The notes under the pieces: model-generated
Told to the model about the DNA's origin: nothing
The model's input: the letters and a program-made list of their open reading frames with translations, nothing else
The model's database searches: none
Made by a program: the position numbers and the translations under genes
Shown here: positions 1 through 22,000 of the stretch, in pieces
How the letters are laid out: each line of letters starts with the position of its first letter
Position numbering within the stretch: the stretch's first letter is position 1
NCBI GenBank assembly: GCA_947561715.1
Contig: OX387204.1
Span: forward strand, 1,431,001-1,495,000
Direction: 5' to 3'
Length of the DNA stretch: 64,000 nucleotides
From: Ascidia mentula
Lineage: Eukaryota > Chordata > Ascidiacea > Phlebobranchia > Ascidiidae

Positions 1-353
1 TGTGACAATCACCAGTCGCGCAGTATGCAGTGTCTGTAGCTCAGTGATTAGTATTGATCTTTGTTATGCCTATATGTGTTTGATGCGTTAGAAGAAACAG
101 ATGACAAGGTGACGCAAACCGAAAGTCGTTTCAAAAAGACTTGTTTCTTAAATGTAGCAGAATCCGACCCCGTTATTGCATTCTCTTGATACTAGCGACA
201 CTAATTTATCGGGATAAGTATTGCAAGGTTTGAACTAAAATGCGTTTTTTCAGAAAGTAGTGTTTTCCGCATAAAATATTACTACAAAATCAAGCACCGA
301 TTTGCTGAAAATTTTTGCGTTCATATACACAAAGGAAAATTGAAAATTGTTAC
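1..353 (-). other. Intronic sequence of the glutamate dehydrogenase gene
   Basis: The last visible GLUD exon ends at 354 with a donor on the minus strand, in phase 1, so this stretch is intron. I looked on the minus strand for the family's C-terminal part (antenna and last helices) and found no matching frame, so the terminal exon or exons lie outside the window. No other feature is supported here. Confidence 0.6.
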
Positions 354-8478
<8,125 letters not shown>

Positions 8479-9867
8479 ACTTGCAGATTTTGTGTGAATA
8501 CTTATGGTGTTGCACAATACTAATATTAAAGTCTTACAAAAAATGGTATTGTCAATGGTAAGACAAGAATTTATCTTTTTATTAAGTTTAGACATATCCA
8601 AACATTATTTAAACTCCATAATGCGGACACTTGGATGTAAATTACGGCAAAAATTGATAGTTCCATTTTCTTGGTTCAAATTCACCCAGCACAGCAGATA
8701 CCTCGCATGTCATTATTTTTCATTCCCATATCGACATATGGTCTACGAAGTACCACATCAACTAAAAGTCTGCCTAACTGCACCACAGAAAAATGTACCT
8801 GGACGAAACAAAATATTTGACATCTACTTCTCAGTCACAATATGCTTTTCACTCAGAACAACACGATCATTTATTCATTTTCAAGACAAAAACTTCCACC
8901 GGCGGATGAAAAAATCGTATCTCTTTGTTAGCCAATCAAGCGTAAAAGTCATTGGTCCATGAAGTAATAAAATTATTATTTCAAATAATTTAGGCTAGAA
9001 GGGAAACAATATACACACGAAAAATAAAATTTTCATATCAACGGATATCTTTGCGCGTGCCTCTTTTTTGCAAGAATGCACGGTTTTCTTTTTCTAGTGG
9101 CCTTACGGGACGTCTTCGCTGGAGCCATAGTCGTCACATTTAAGTCTTGTTTTCACATTTACATTGTAGCGATCATATTAATATTACACTGCGTTCGCTG
9201 CTGCGTATGTTCTAACCATTTTGATCAGTGATTTCTTTTTACTGCTGCAAGTAGTGTTCATATTGTTACCCCTTTTTTAGGCGCAAAAAATCTAAACCCT
9301 TAGATTACTTAAGTTTGTCCAACCCCTCGCAAATAAGTACAAGATGAAGATGATTCGAAGGCCGATAGTCACCACTTACACAACATTTGTATTCGGTCAG
9401 CGGAAACGTGAACCGGTTCGGTAACGAGCAAGTAACAACATACATTGAGTAACATGCATGGCTTGGCATTAAAATTCACGCTATATGTGGGAAGGGCAGC
9501 ATTAACAAACAAGATCTTACGACGAACCAAGCATGCGACTAAAAAATAAAACAGGACGTTTCAGTGGGAGTTGTATTTGATGATGTGATTGCAAAAAATA
9601 TTGACACGGTTTTCAAACAACATATACTATTTTTACTATGCAAGATAAACTGTCACACAAAACCAGTCAATCACAACGTACAAAAGAAGCATAAATTCGA
9701 AAGAGGAACCAGCAGGATAAGAACAAAGTGCCATTGTTAGCGGACAAGTGTACTTGTTACGAAACACTGCATTCTACGAGCTGGAATCAATTGACTTGTG
9801 CAGCACGAAAGTGGATGGCAAGAATAAAAATCACACACATATTCGACTATACTGTGCAGCAAAGCGC
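8479..9867. other. Intergenic: upstream of GLUD, downstream of INPP4
   Basis: About 1.4 kb between the GLUD start codon (minus) and the INPP4 polyadenylation signals (minus). The GLUD promoter and 5' leader must lie at its left end. AT-rich; the longest open frame (8504-8962, plus) matches no family and overlaps the GLUD 5' side. No repeat or RNA gene recognised. Confidence 0.5.
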
Positions 9868-9897
9868 TTTATTCGAACAGATCGTTTAGTATTTATT
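9868..9897 (-). promoter_or_regulatory. Two AATAAA polyadenylation signals for INPP4
   Basis: On the minus strand AATAAA occurs at 9897-9892 and again at 9873-9868, roughly 190-220 bp past the INPP4 stop codon (10092-10090). Position and spacing suit tandem poly(A) signals and imply a 3' UTR of about 0.2 kb. The cleavage site itself cannot be read from sequence. Confidence 0.5.
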
Positions 9898-10089
9898 CGG
9901 CAACATGCCGACGGCCTTAGGCTGCCAGCATAGTACAGAGTCAGTAACCCCAGGGCAACCAACACAACAATTACGACAACGATATATTGCGTCACACGGA
10001 ATGTATCAGAATAAAGTTCGCAACCACAAGTCGTGCGTTTTGGATAATCCCATAGCACTTCCCGACGATATCTTGTCCATGTATCGAAT

Positions 10090-13000
10090 TCAGGTATCGC
10101 CTTTACCGTATGTCCCCTCCGGTGCCCGATAAAACTTGGGGAAGGTCATCAGTTGGACGGAGGTGAAAGCATACCTTCTTGCACCCACGTTTTTCAGGGT
10201 GTTTTCCCGTCGAGTACCCTCACTGAGCATAGAAAATACGAAGTTACAAAACGCTGTTGGAAGGGTAGATGGATAGCGGTTGAAACGTCGGTTAATTAAA
10301 GGTTTCTTTTATTTGTGCCAAGGACAGATTAATTGAAATACAATATGCAACATAATATTTCTTACAAATATAGCCCACACTAAAATATTTTTATTTAATT
10401 TTAATTCAAAAAAACTTTACAACTCTAACTCTGCTTGTAAAACACATGGTAAAAGCTATAGAATCCATTTCAAACGGTTTAAAATCCACACAAAAAAACT
10501 TTTGTCTTGCAACAAAATACATCAAATGACATTTATTTCACTCAATTGAAATAATTTAATACCAACCTTCGTAGGCAGCTCAACACCGAGTTAAACATGT
10601 TACGAGAGAGTCGATGCTCATTGGTCAGAATTCGAACCTCCTCAAGCGTGACGGCCATTGCAGTTCGATCCTTCGCACTTTTGCAGCTGGTGACCCTGAC
10701 TCCGTTCAACCGACGAACAAGCTGAAAAAAAGATTTTCTTTTAAATGTGAAGTCTATTGGCAGCTTTTTCGGTTAAGTCGTTGCATTGTGCTTGCTGTCA
10801 TCGTCCTAATTTAACACAACAATAGTTTATGCTAGTGGTTCTCAAACCAAGTTACGCGACGCCCAGCGGTGTGTTGTGTTTGAATTTTCCAGAAAACGAC
10901 GTAACAATTTAAACAACGAGCTTTGAGGTAAAAATGCGGCCAAATAACACGAAAATACATTCTTCTGTGACTGAACATTGCTGTAAACATTGGAACAAAC
11001 CGTCCTGGTAAATTTATCATTGGTGCGTCGCCGTGAATCTTTTCCGTGGCATTGCACACGAAAAAGTTTGGGAACCACTGATTTAAAACAAAGCAATACT
11101 CACGTCGCTTGAGAGTTGCAACACTTCGACGTTCTTGCTTTTTTTACTGCGGACACTTTGACTGAGCGAGTTCATGAGGTCCATGATAGAGCGCTGAGAT
11201 TCGGTTTCGTCGTTAACAACGGGAGATGCGGAGGATTTGCGTCTGTTGTCACGCAGGAAGGAACCGGCGCTTCTGAGTTGCTCGTTGATGCAATTTGGGC
11301 AGGAATCTCGGACCTGTTGAAGGAAGGAGGAACCATAAAGTGTTTGAACCATTTTGTACTCAGGTACAAAACACTCAGGAGCTTACTACCTAAATTAAGG
11401 AAGCCTTCTACATTTTGTGCTTTTTATAAAGTTTTAAATTGTAAGCGTAGTATAGTTGAAAAACACTCCCAACTATTCCATTCGATTAAACAACAATAGC
11501 AAGAACGAATATTTTAAATAGATGTTGTTTGAATAAGAAAGAAACTGACGATGCCAATCAGGGAAACGATTGTATAGTTCTTTGAATAAAAAATTGATCG
11601 TGCTGGCGCCATAGTGTCCTGCCACTCGTTGTGTAATTTAGTATGGTGGATTTTACATGTTCATGTTTAGATCGAAAAAAATGTTTTCATTAGACAGCTA
11701 AAGTTGGGGGAGGTTGTGCAATTCGTGGAAGACGTTACCTTTCAAACTATAAAATAAGCCGTATCATAGTGTCAATAATAGAAGGTTGCAATTTAAATAC
11801 ATGAGAGCAATTACAACAGGAAAGATCCAAGACTCACAGAATCATAGTAACTCAATGTACGTTGGAGCGCCTCCATATTTAGATATTCCTGTAACGAGGT
11901 GTTTCCGAATCTTTCAGCCAAGGTTTGTTCCTCGTTGATTCCGATGTTGTAAATTACCGGATGAACCTTTGCAAAATACATTAGCATTTATCTTGGGAAG
12001 ATAGATGTGAAAATGTAAATATTAGAAGAAAAAAATGCTATAATAAAAAACAGGATTCGGCCTGTGGTGCTCGGTGGTTAGCTCAAGAACAGAAACAGAC
12101 GATACAAACCGAATTTATATTTCTGTTCTTATATTAATAAAAATACAGAGATCGCACTGTCGTCAGCCACTCTTAGGGTATTTCAGTAGCAAGTTTAAAT
12201 GTATTGCTGCAATACGGCTCTTCTGGCAACAATTTTATTACATCAACGTTTCATCAGGATGTAAAAAATGGATAAAATTTGTGACGGTTTTTCAAACAAA
12301 CCACAAGCTATGTCAATAATTCAGCTCCTTAATCCACATCGTGTAGAAAAACGCAGCATGGGACATGAATAATTTATTTTGGTGGACCCAAATGAACTGT
12401 ATGTGCCCTACTCAAGAGAATTCCCAATAATTATATAACTACCTTAATTAGGCTTCCCTGCTTCAGTTGTCGAGGCAGTTTCATAAACATGACGTCATCG
12501 AGAGGTAGTCTGCAACGATACGACGGTAAAGTTTGCGTCACTAACAGAAATTAAACAGAGGAAAAAATTCCCAAGCTCTCAAATTATGAACAACAAAACT
12601 GAAATGATTTCCTACGACGCAAAACATCTCTAAGAATACAAACGTCGCAGTAATGCAACAAATTAATTGACAAGTTACAACTCAATTCCACTAATTAAGC
12701 AGACAAGAAAGTCCAACACCACGCAAATTAGAATCATTCCGTCCACACATAGTGAACATGACAAACAACCTCAAATTCCGCACCCAAAAGTCAGTCTTTT
12801 CTCGTCCTTATTCGATTGGATAAGCGAGCAATGCTTTCACAAACACGATATTTACTTACATAACAGTGAGAGATTCTGTGTTCCCTTTTAACACAGGAAG
12901 CAGATGGTCGGGTAAGACTGGATCACCAGCCGCTAGATGGTGCTGCTGAGAGGCGCGTACAAGTTTGAATGAAACGTTGAGAAGATCCATCACACCCACC

Positions 13001-16000
13001 GCGTAATCCTGCAAAGCATGGAGATTAAGATAAATAAATACACAAAGCGAGGTTATCGAGTCGCACACTTTTTTAAAAGGTTAAGATGGCACCTGACCCG
13101 ATTTTACTTTTATTGGTGTCCATGCCAATTTATTTCTCGTGTTTCTTGTTCATCCGCATTGCAAGGATTTGCGCAAAATACAAATGGCACATATTTTGCA
13201 TTGGTGTTTTTGCCTTTAGCGCTATCGGTTACCAAGCAGACCCGTTTGGCCATAGTGCGCTCCACAGTGGTTCGTCTCTGTTGTTTGGTACTCAGTATAG
13301 GGTACCCAACAGATCGACGTTGACCGAAAGGTACCACAAAGTGGAAATCTGTGTGCCTGCTAGTCTACCAGCTAGCACAGTGCCACTTCAACAGCTGCAC
13401 TGATGAAACCTTACAGGTCGAAACAGTGCGTGTACACACCCTGTCTGCAGCTCTACAAATGGTTTCATTATGATAATAACGAGAGTGCTGGAAGTCGTTG
13501 TCCCTTGGGGTGGTTAGCACGTAAAGAGACCATCAATATCGGATTGTGGGATAAAGTTTTTGGGTCATAATATTGTCTTAAATAAAGTTTAGTTGGCAAT
13601 GTTTTCAATTCAAAAATACATCAAATTTATCCAATCGGCAACAAAAAATCACCCCAAAAATATTTCAATGAATATTTAAATAAGGTGCACGCATTGAAAA
13701 ACATGCATTTTTTTTACCTGCAACATTCCAAGTTCGTTCCCGTAAGTGCTGACAAGAGATTCGACTTGGAAGAGGATTCCAACTTGAGCATATTGGTTCA
13801 ATATGATCTCGTTGTTAATAGATGACGCGAAGGCGGTTGCAACTCCACAAACACAAGATGATAACTGAACGAAAGGACATTCTTTTAACTAGGGTGACAG
13901 GATTGTTTTGCAACAATTGGTTTTAATATAGCCCATGCCATTTTATTCTCATGTGTATTGTTAATCCGAGAATTTTTTTTTTATTTTGCAAATTATTGTA
14001 ATTAATTATTCAGTTCACTTTCTTACAATTATTTTAGCATCAGCACATATTAATGAAGTCCCTTGTTAGTGATAAATATATATATTGTCGAGTAAATCAA
14101 CACACATTGGCGCCTGACTCGATTACTCCCGTATGGTGTTAGCGGTGTGTTTATTGTTAATGTTTTTTATACAGATGCGATTTGATTAGGAATTGATCGT
14201 ACAAATCTGTCCGATTATTTTAAAGCGGTTAATTTCGACGATGTCGATTCTACTTAAACTGTCCGCTAGTTATATTTGGTTGTTATCATTAGTGTTTGAT
14301 CAAAATGTTTCTGTTTATTGAAACAAGAATTTAACACAATGTAAGGCGCGAACGTGTTTCTCATTTACGTTGTGCTTGAAGTGTTATTTTTGTGGATGAA
14401 AAGTTTTGGTGAGAATTTGAAAAATGTAAAGCCAGCCTCAGTCCTTGGAAACAAGTTATCATCGAAGAACTATTCTTTGTAGAACTTGTCACTTACCGCT
14501 TGACAAAAGACGACTTTTCGTCGATAGGAAAGTTCGTTCTGGAATCCGACATCAGCGAGCGACAATTCCTGGAAAGTTATGGAAGCGGTCGCCTCGTCAC
14601 ATGACCTTGTCACAAGGTTACGTAACTTGGTGAGGTCATCCATGGCTGTAGCGTGTTGTGGTACAGGGGGTGCTGCACAAATTGAAACGAAGATTTAGTT
14701 GATTAGTGAAAATAACAAGGTGCAGCCAGACGCGTAGTTTTTACTACAGCGTTTCAGAAGTTCAAATTTGCGACAATGCACTAGAAAATTAGACGTGTTG
14801 TTTTGACACTGCTACGTGTTGAAATGACACACTTCTGTGTTGCCAAACGTGTTGTTTTATAAGCACCGAGTGAAAACAACACGCTTGATGTGTATTTCTA
14901 ACACGGCGGTGTGTGTTTTAGCGTTAAAATCTGCAAACAACACGTGTGTTCTTTGGAAACAACACGGCAGTTTCTGGCAAACGTGTTGCAAATTTGCATA
15001 ATAACACATCAACGTGTTATATGCACTACTGTTAGCAACACGCTTTCCGTGTTGTTATCAGACATCTATGTTTGCATAGGATATTTACGGTCAAAATTCG
15101 AAGGCTGGTGACAAGATAAATTACTAAAGAAGTGTTTTGTATTGCATATCAATATTTCTATTGAAGTAAGTATTGGCGATGGGAAATGCCCAACATGTAT
15201 TCCTCTGTCATAATGTATTTTAAATTACGTCATAAAGCAAGCAATCAGTAAAATGCATTAATGCTGATTTTACTGCTAAGCACAGTTGTATGCGCAATTG
15301 CTAGTGTATAATTAAGAGCGTTTTGAGTTAGATATTATCAAACTATACTCCTATCGTTTAAGGGCATTGCGAGTAAAATTTAGGTTCTCTCGCCCACGTT
15401 TCGAAAACGCACAATCCGAAGCATGGGGATCCGGCAAATGTAAGTATAAATTAATTACTACCTACTTATTTGTCCATTATTTTTAAACGTAAATAAACTG
15501 TATTAGTACAATAACATCTTGTAATGTCAGATTGTTATAAACTTGGAAGCTGAGAATTTTTGGTACTGTGTAGACAAGGTTTTATTTACCCCTTGCCTTG
15601 AAAATATTTCGGCGGGAATTTGTGGCGAAATGTTTCAAAGCAGCTTGCCAGGTTGGCTTGTATGTTAACTATGTTGTTACAACTACAAGGGTAAGTCGTG
15701 CCACTTCGTTTTTAGCTATGTTAAAATGTGTATTTTGCCATTTTTAATATGAGCTGTTTGGTTTGCAAAATTCTTAGGTTATCTTGTATAAACTAGGTCC
15801 TTGTATACTGTTGATCAACTTGTTGCAACACAAATTGTGGATTAGATGGATCACCCTGAGGTTAGTTTCAAGCACTTTATCAACATGTGTGCTTTTTAAG
15901 CATGTGCTTTTATTCACATTAACAATTGCATGTACAATAAACCAAACACCAGGCACTTTAAAACATACATAACAATAAATGTTGTGCAGATGTTATTTTT

Positions 16001-19000
16001 GTTGTTGAATGTGTTGTAGATTGTCTTACTTGCTGGTTTGGGCCTGATACCAGAAGAATATGTTGACACATGAAAAGTAATGTTCAGTAAGTATTGTTAT
16101 TTCTTATCAAAGTAACAAATATAGCATTTTTGTGTTCTGTATTTCGCCTTTGCCCTTCGGCAAATAAAATTTTTCAACAACAATTCCTTTTAGGTTAATT
16201 AATGTTGGGGTGGACATCATGAAGATACAAAGGAAAAAGTAATATCAGCAAGCATTCTACTGGCATTTTTGTTCTGAGGAAGGTAAATATTTTTTTTATT
16301 CACAAACTATAAGTTAGTTTTGTAAGTAGTATGTATGAAGCCGCTTACAAAAACAAGTCACTGAAAATGCTCATTTTGTGGTAGCAAATTACTATATGGC
16401 ATTCTTGTTTTCCATTAATTCGCATATTCGAAGGCTGAAAACATGTTGGTGATAATTCATATTCATACATTGACTTTTCAAGGCAAAGTTGTATTGTTGT
16501 CTCAATTTTGACATGGTTTTAAAAATAACTAATTGTGTTAATGTCAATGCTATTTTCATATATTTTATCTTATGCCTATTTATTTTCTTTTCAGAATGAA
16601 CAGCCCAAGATGCTAGCCCATGCTTGTATTGTAATCAATACAAATAATGTTGGGTTCATTGGACTGATGTCCATTGCTGTGGATATCTCTATATAAAGTA
16701 AAGCTACCAAACATATTTGCTTGGTTGGCTGTTCATTATAGTTTGATTTTGTACTTTGCAGCCATAAAAAGTTAACATAGTTGAAGTTAATGCCTTAGAC
16801 AAATTTCTAAAACAACTGTTGACTTTGACATTTTGCATGTTCAACACAAAAATGTGCATGATATGTATTTCAACTACTTATGCTACTTGATGGTTTCAAA
16901 TTTGGTTATAGTTAGTGCCATATACAAATTTTCACAGTTGTATTTGTTTTTCTGCATCTCGTTCCAGTCCTTTTCAATTGCCTTTACTATTGTAATACAA
17001 CTTGGTGCATATATAACTGTGTGGTTTGAAACAACACGCATTTCCCGTGTAATGGGCTTGTAGCCGTATACGACACATTACACGCGTGTTGTTTAGGCAG
17101 GATCGCAGATTTTCACGGCAAAACAACACGTTAGGTGTGTCAGAACATTCACAGGGAGAAACAACACGGCTGTTATGCAACACGTGTACAGTGTTGTATA
17201 CGGCTACAGAATTGCCGTGTTGAAACAACACGTTTCACTTTTCTAGTGTGCGTTGGTTTGATTGGGAATTACGAACAACAATCCAAGCACACCACGAAGA
17301 AAATGTACTTGGCATTGGTATTTTTTATTTGGAGATCTTTCTGACTATGGCCAGTCGAATATCGACCAAAAATTAAGGTAAGTAAATTATCAACAAAATA
17401 ACCATTCACACAAAAAAAGTCAAGGGTCAGCAGCAAAGGTTATATCTTATAGCAGGAATAAGAACATGTTGACGAATATTTTCTAAGCAAAATACCCAAT
17501 TGTCTCCAAGCAATTTGGATGGCATAACATATTAATGTGGCAGATTGCATCAACAACAAATAGATGTCGGCGAGAAACCGTTCGCAAACTTCTTACTCAC
17601 TTCTCTTCCCTCCGCCCCCACCCCTGAGGAATCCTGCTTCCAGTTGAGGTGTAATAATGCCGGTAACCGACTTAACAACTTCTGCTAAAGTTGATTTCAC
17701 CGACAACTTTGTGTCCTCCTGTGTCATAAAGAACATATGAGATGAAAATAAACAACAACAAAACCAGCGCATTCTGATAACTCGCTTTACAGTATAGCTG
17801 ATGTAATCCCGACAGTTACACACAAACTGGAAATTTAAAAGAGGGTTTAGTTTGGTGAAAATCATAATGTTCAGTTGGGCATGAAACCAAAATTTTAGAA
17901 GTTGCGACAATGCGTTGGTTTAATTGGGGATTTTGGTTAAAATAGCAACAAACTCAAAAAATTACAGTGCGATTAGCACATTATAGTATATGTAATTTTA
18001 CCCTATTGCTGATCAATTCCAACACTTACACACAAACTCCACACGAGTAACAATCATATCGCAACATATATATAACGTGACTAACCCATATCATTTCTGG
18101 GGTTAAATCCGCGTCACTATGGACGCTCATGCGGTTAAATGAGGCCACATTGGAATCACCGTTGACCAGCACACTGGACACGTGTTGGTTGGTGTCGAGG
18201 TCGTTCTGTGTGCTGTCGTACAGAGGGCGGTACGTGGGCCGGGCAGATGCCAGGTTTAGAACTGATGTCGTCAACTCCTCGCTATCCAGGTACGTCACAA
18301 ACTCACAGGTCTGGGTTAAGCGTTAGGTGGGGGTTTGAGATGTTTGGAATTTTAGAATCGAGTTAGGTTGAATGATAAACTTTACTGTTGTGTTGCTGAC
18401 CTCGGCTATGGATTATCAGAATTTTAACACAAACTACAAACGATAACCTTTCCTTGACGATACACACTCCAAGCACTTGCTGCACTTCAGGGTCAGATTG
18501 TTTTTGATATGGAAAAACATTTAAAGGCAATCACGAGAGCTGACAAAATTAATAACTCCATCAAAATTAAAAACAAGTTTGCCTTTGAAGCGATTTTACA
18601 CAAAAACAAATCGTTGATACCTTTGTACTGAGGTTGGCGAGCGCCTCGTGGGATGCAGTGACCTTGTCGCCGGAGTAAAGGTCAATCTTCCTCTTATCCG
18701 ATACTTGGGAAACGAGGTTTCGAAGTTTTTCGATCTGGTAGGCGATCTGCTTCTCCAGACCGACTACTGTAGCAAGGAGATGATCAGCTTTACCGGTGTT
18801 CCGACGGAGACAGTGAGCTATGGGGTGGAGCGGCAACGACTTCTTGCTGTGGTAATAACAAGATAGTTGTGAACCTGAGGTTTTAAATTCACTTTATCCT
18901 AAACATCTTGCATTGAGCCACATATATGCGGTTAAGATGAATAAACCGAATGGAGATGTTACAATTGTTTGAAATAAATTGCTTCAGATTGACGTTATCT

Positions 19001-22000
19001 GATTTCTTACAAATAATAAAAAATATATTTTGCCTCCATATATAAACACTGAAATAAATATAAACACAATCCTGCCAATTATGCCATTGCATGAAACGTT
19101 ACTGATAATAAATATATATTGTGTAGTTCACACTGCTCTTGTATAAGTTAAACACACGTGGGCAAAAACAAGCCCAATATGCGGAGGACGGAATACATAC
19201 AGTTATCACTCATTAAAAACCACCTTTAAGACAACAGCAAGTTTGGGTCGTTTGTTTTTCAACGAAAAACGCCAAATTGCGCCGATCAGAGCGAAAGGTT
19301 AATGCAAAACACCCACGAAACAACAAACAGAGGAAGTGCGAACAGATTCGAGTCCACAAAAGGTCGTGCGATGCTATTTTTATATCGCATGCCTTCCTAT
19401 AGCCTAAAATAAGCTCACTATACGGGTTCAACTTTTCACAATGAATAATTAAGCAGTAAAACTGCTGGGATTCTCAAATACTGAAGACATACGGTTTCTT
19501 TTTAAGGCTGTTATCCCTGCAGCGTTTACAACAACAAAGCCAGCATGTACAGGTGTTTGAAATATTTTGTGGCTTTAATGTTTGCCTCATAAGAAGGTGA
19601 TTTTAAGTTTTCAACGTACATTAAAAAGAAATGGAACTAGAATAAGCACACAATTAAGGGTACCAGGAAATTTTACTGCATCACAAAACACCTCTGGGAT
19701 AAGGGTTATGTTTGCAGGAGTTAAATATTGATGAGACACGAGGTGTGGTGGTAGAGAACAAGTGTGTATCACATGACCACAAGTATTACAGGAACATCGG
19801 TTAAGGGCGGACATACAACACGTATGTGCAGTACAAAATTATTGCATATTTGGTCTACTATGTGGGCCATATATTACCCTTGATAACACATAGAACAACA
19901 ATGCTCAGAAAAATGAATACAGAAACTCTAATCCCGGTATAAATGTCATCGTACATGCGATAATATGCAATCGGTCGAAGGCCTTGTTGTTTGACTTTGG
20001 ACTTTACAGGGCATTTGCACAGACTTTTTAAACCTTATTTAAAACTTGAGAAAACAGTCAGCAATTTTTTACTCCCCCGAACGATGAAATAACCAATACA
20101 AGGAAGCCCTTCGAAAATATTTTTGCAGCAGTATGTTTGTCTCATACGAAAGCAACAGATTTTAACCTTGGAAACACATGTTTCCGCACATGTATTTTAT
20201 CAACAATACAAAACCGCACCAACCTTTTCCCTCCTTCGTCTGCATTTGTCAGTTGAGATAAGAGACCTCCCTGTTTATAACCCATAGAATGCGCGGTTGC
20301 AGCCCCCACAGTCACAAAGTCGTATTCAGCGCAACGTTGTTGTTGTTGTTGTTGTTCGGGTTGAGGTTCGGAGGACGACGTGGTCGAATCTTGTCTGCAA
20401 CGAAGTTGTTTCTTGTAAGTTTGTTTCGTAGTTTCAACAAGTAAAATTGTAATTGCAGGAGACAAAAAAATTAAGCAGAAAAATTTGCAGACGAGGTTAA
20501 TTCCGAATCTCAAAATCAAATGCAAAGACAGATCGCAAATTATTTTTTATAAATTTTGCCTTTCGGGGCAAACTGCTGTTTTATATTTACAGCTTAAATC
20601 CCATGACATTGGTGGTAAAATAGTTCGATACAATAATAGTTCTCTATTTATTAAATAATCACAAGATGTTTGAGACGATATTTTAGCCGGCAGTAATCTC
20701 CCTTATATGTATAAAGTTGGAGACTGAGGTCGTGACGTTATGGGACAAAGCATGCATTGTTTAGTCATAATGCCGCGTCGGGAACGCGTCACAACATCGA
20801 TGACGTCATAGTTTCACAATCCCTCCTTTGAGCAATTCGTGGAATTTCGAAACAAACAACACCGAACGCATGAACGACAACGTCAACCACGACTAAACAT
20901 AACCCTGCTTGAGTCGCTGCCAACGTCAGATTCAGGATACAAGATATTTATAACAACATTCAACTTGCCGCGAACCTGACTTACGCGGGTATGAATTCTG
21001 GAGGCTACAGAGCAGTTGTGCGCAAATTATCGCTTCACGCGCCAGAAATTACAAAAATTGACTAATGGTCTATACGAGTATATAGTGCACAAAGAGCGTT
21101 AATAAATTGCAAGTTATGAACAAACCTAATTACAAAGATTAATTATTGAAGGAACCCAACGGATAATCTGCTACAGGCTACAGACGTTAAACAAAACATA
21201 CCTTATAAATTTGCTGTTGTGGACCCGAAGGCGCTGCAAGTGTAAGTTGGTCGCCACAAATTCCAAATCCTCGACCGTCTTGTCCACGCTTTTCTTGAAG
21301 TAAGGGCCTGGAATGGTAGGTAGATTTATAAACCCTGCTATTGCCACCTAAGCATGGTGTGACATCAAAATGTTTTTCAAAATTTTAGCCTTTACACTCT
21401 TGAAGCATACAAAAAAAACGTCGTTTTATTATTTAAATTGTTACTGATGCTGCCAGGCATATTTTATTATTTGTCAACGAAATTTCCGCACAAAAACTTT
21501 TTGATGCGGTTTTACCAGTCTTTATCATTCCTAAGATTCGGACGCCACTTTATCACTTTATTCTGCTATTTTTTGCATACTTCGAACCACACGAATTAAC
21601 ATTCAGCCTTAAACATCTCACAACAGTAAAAGACACTTACTTTTATTGATGAGCATAAGGTGTTTCATCCTGGCATTATATCTCTCCAAGTATTTCTTAC
21701 AAGTCTCCAACCTTCTCTGTCTCACAGAATCCCAGTGTGCAGTTAGTTTGTCCAACATCTCGTACGATCCAACCTTCCTCGTCTCCTCGTTGATGCAGAG
21801 TTTACTGTACAAAAAATAACGTTGGTCAGTCGCTTGGCTTCTAGGGAATTGTAAACTTAATATTTTCATATTTTTTTGACCACACCTGGATTCGAACCCA
21901 GGATGTCCTGGCCACGAATCCCGATCAGGTTTTCTTCTGTGTATATGGGTCGGACGCCTGACCAATGATGCCAATATTTTACATTTAATCTCACGGTGTA

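Noticed and set aside
8504-8962. 152-codon plus-strand open frame
   Set aside because: Matches no family, overlaps GLUD exon 1 and its 5' flank on the opposite strand, and is low-complexity AT-rich sequence; likely chance.
12240-12275. Further hammerhead core on the minus strand (CTGATGAAACG)
   Set aside because: No stem II or GAAA follows at the right distance.
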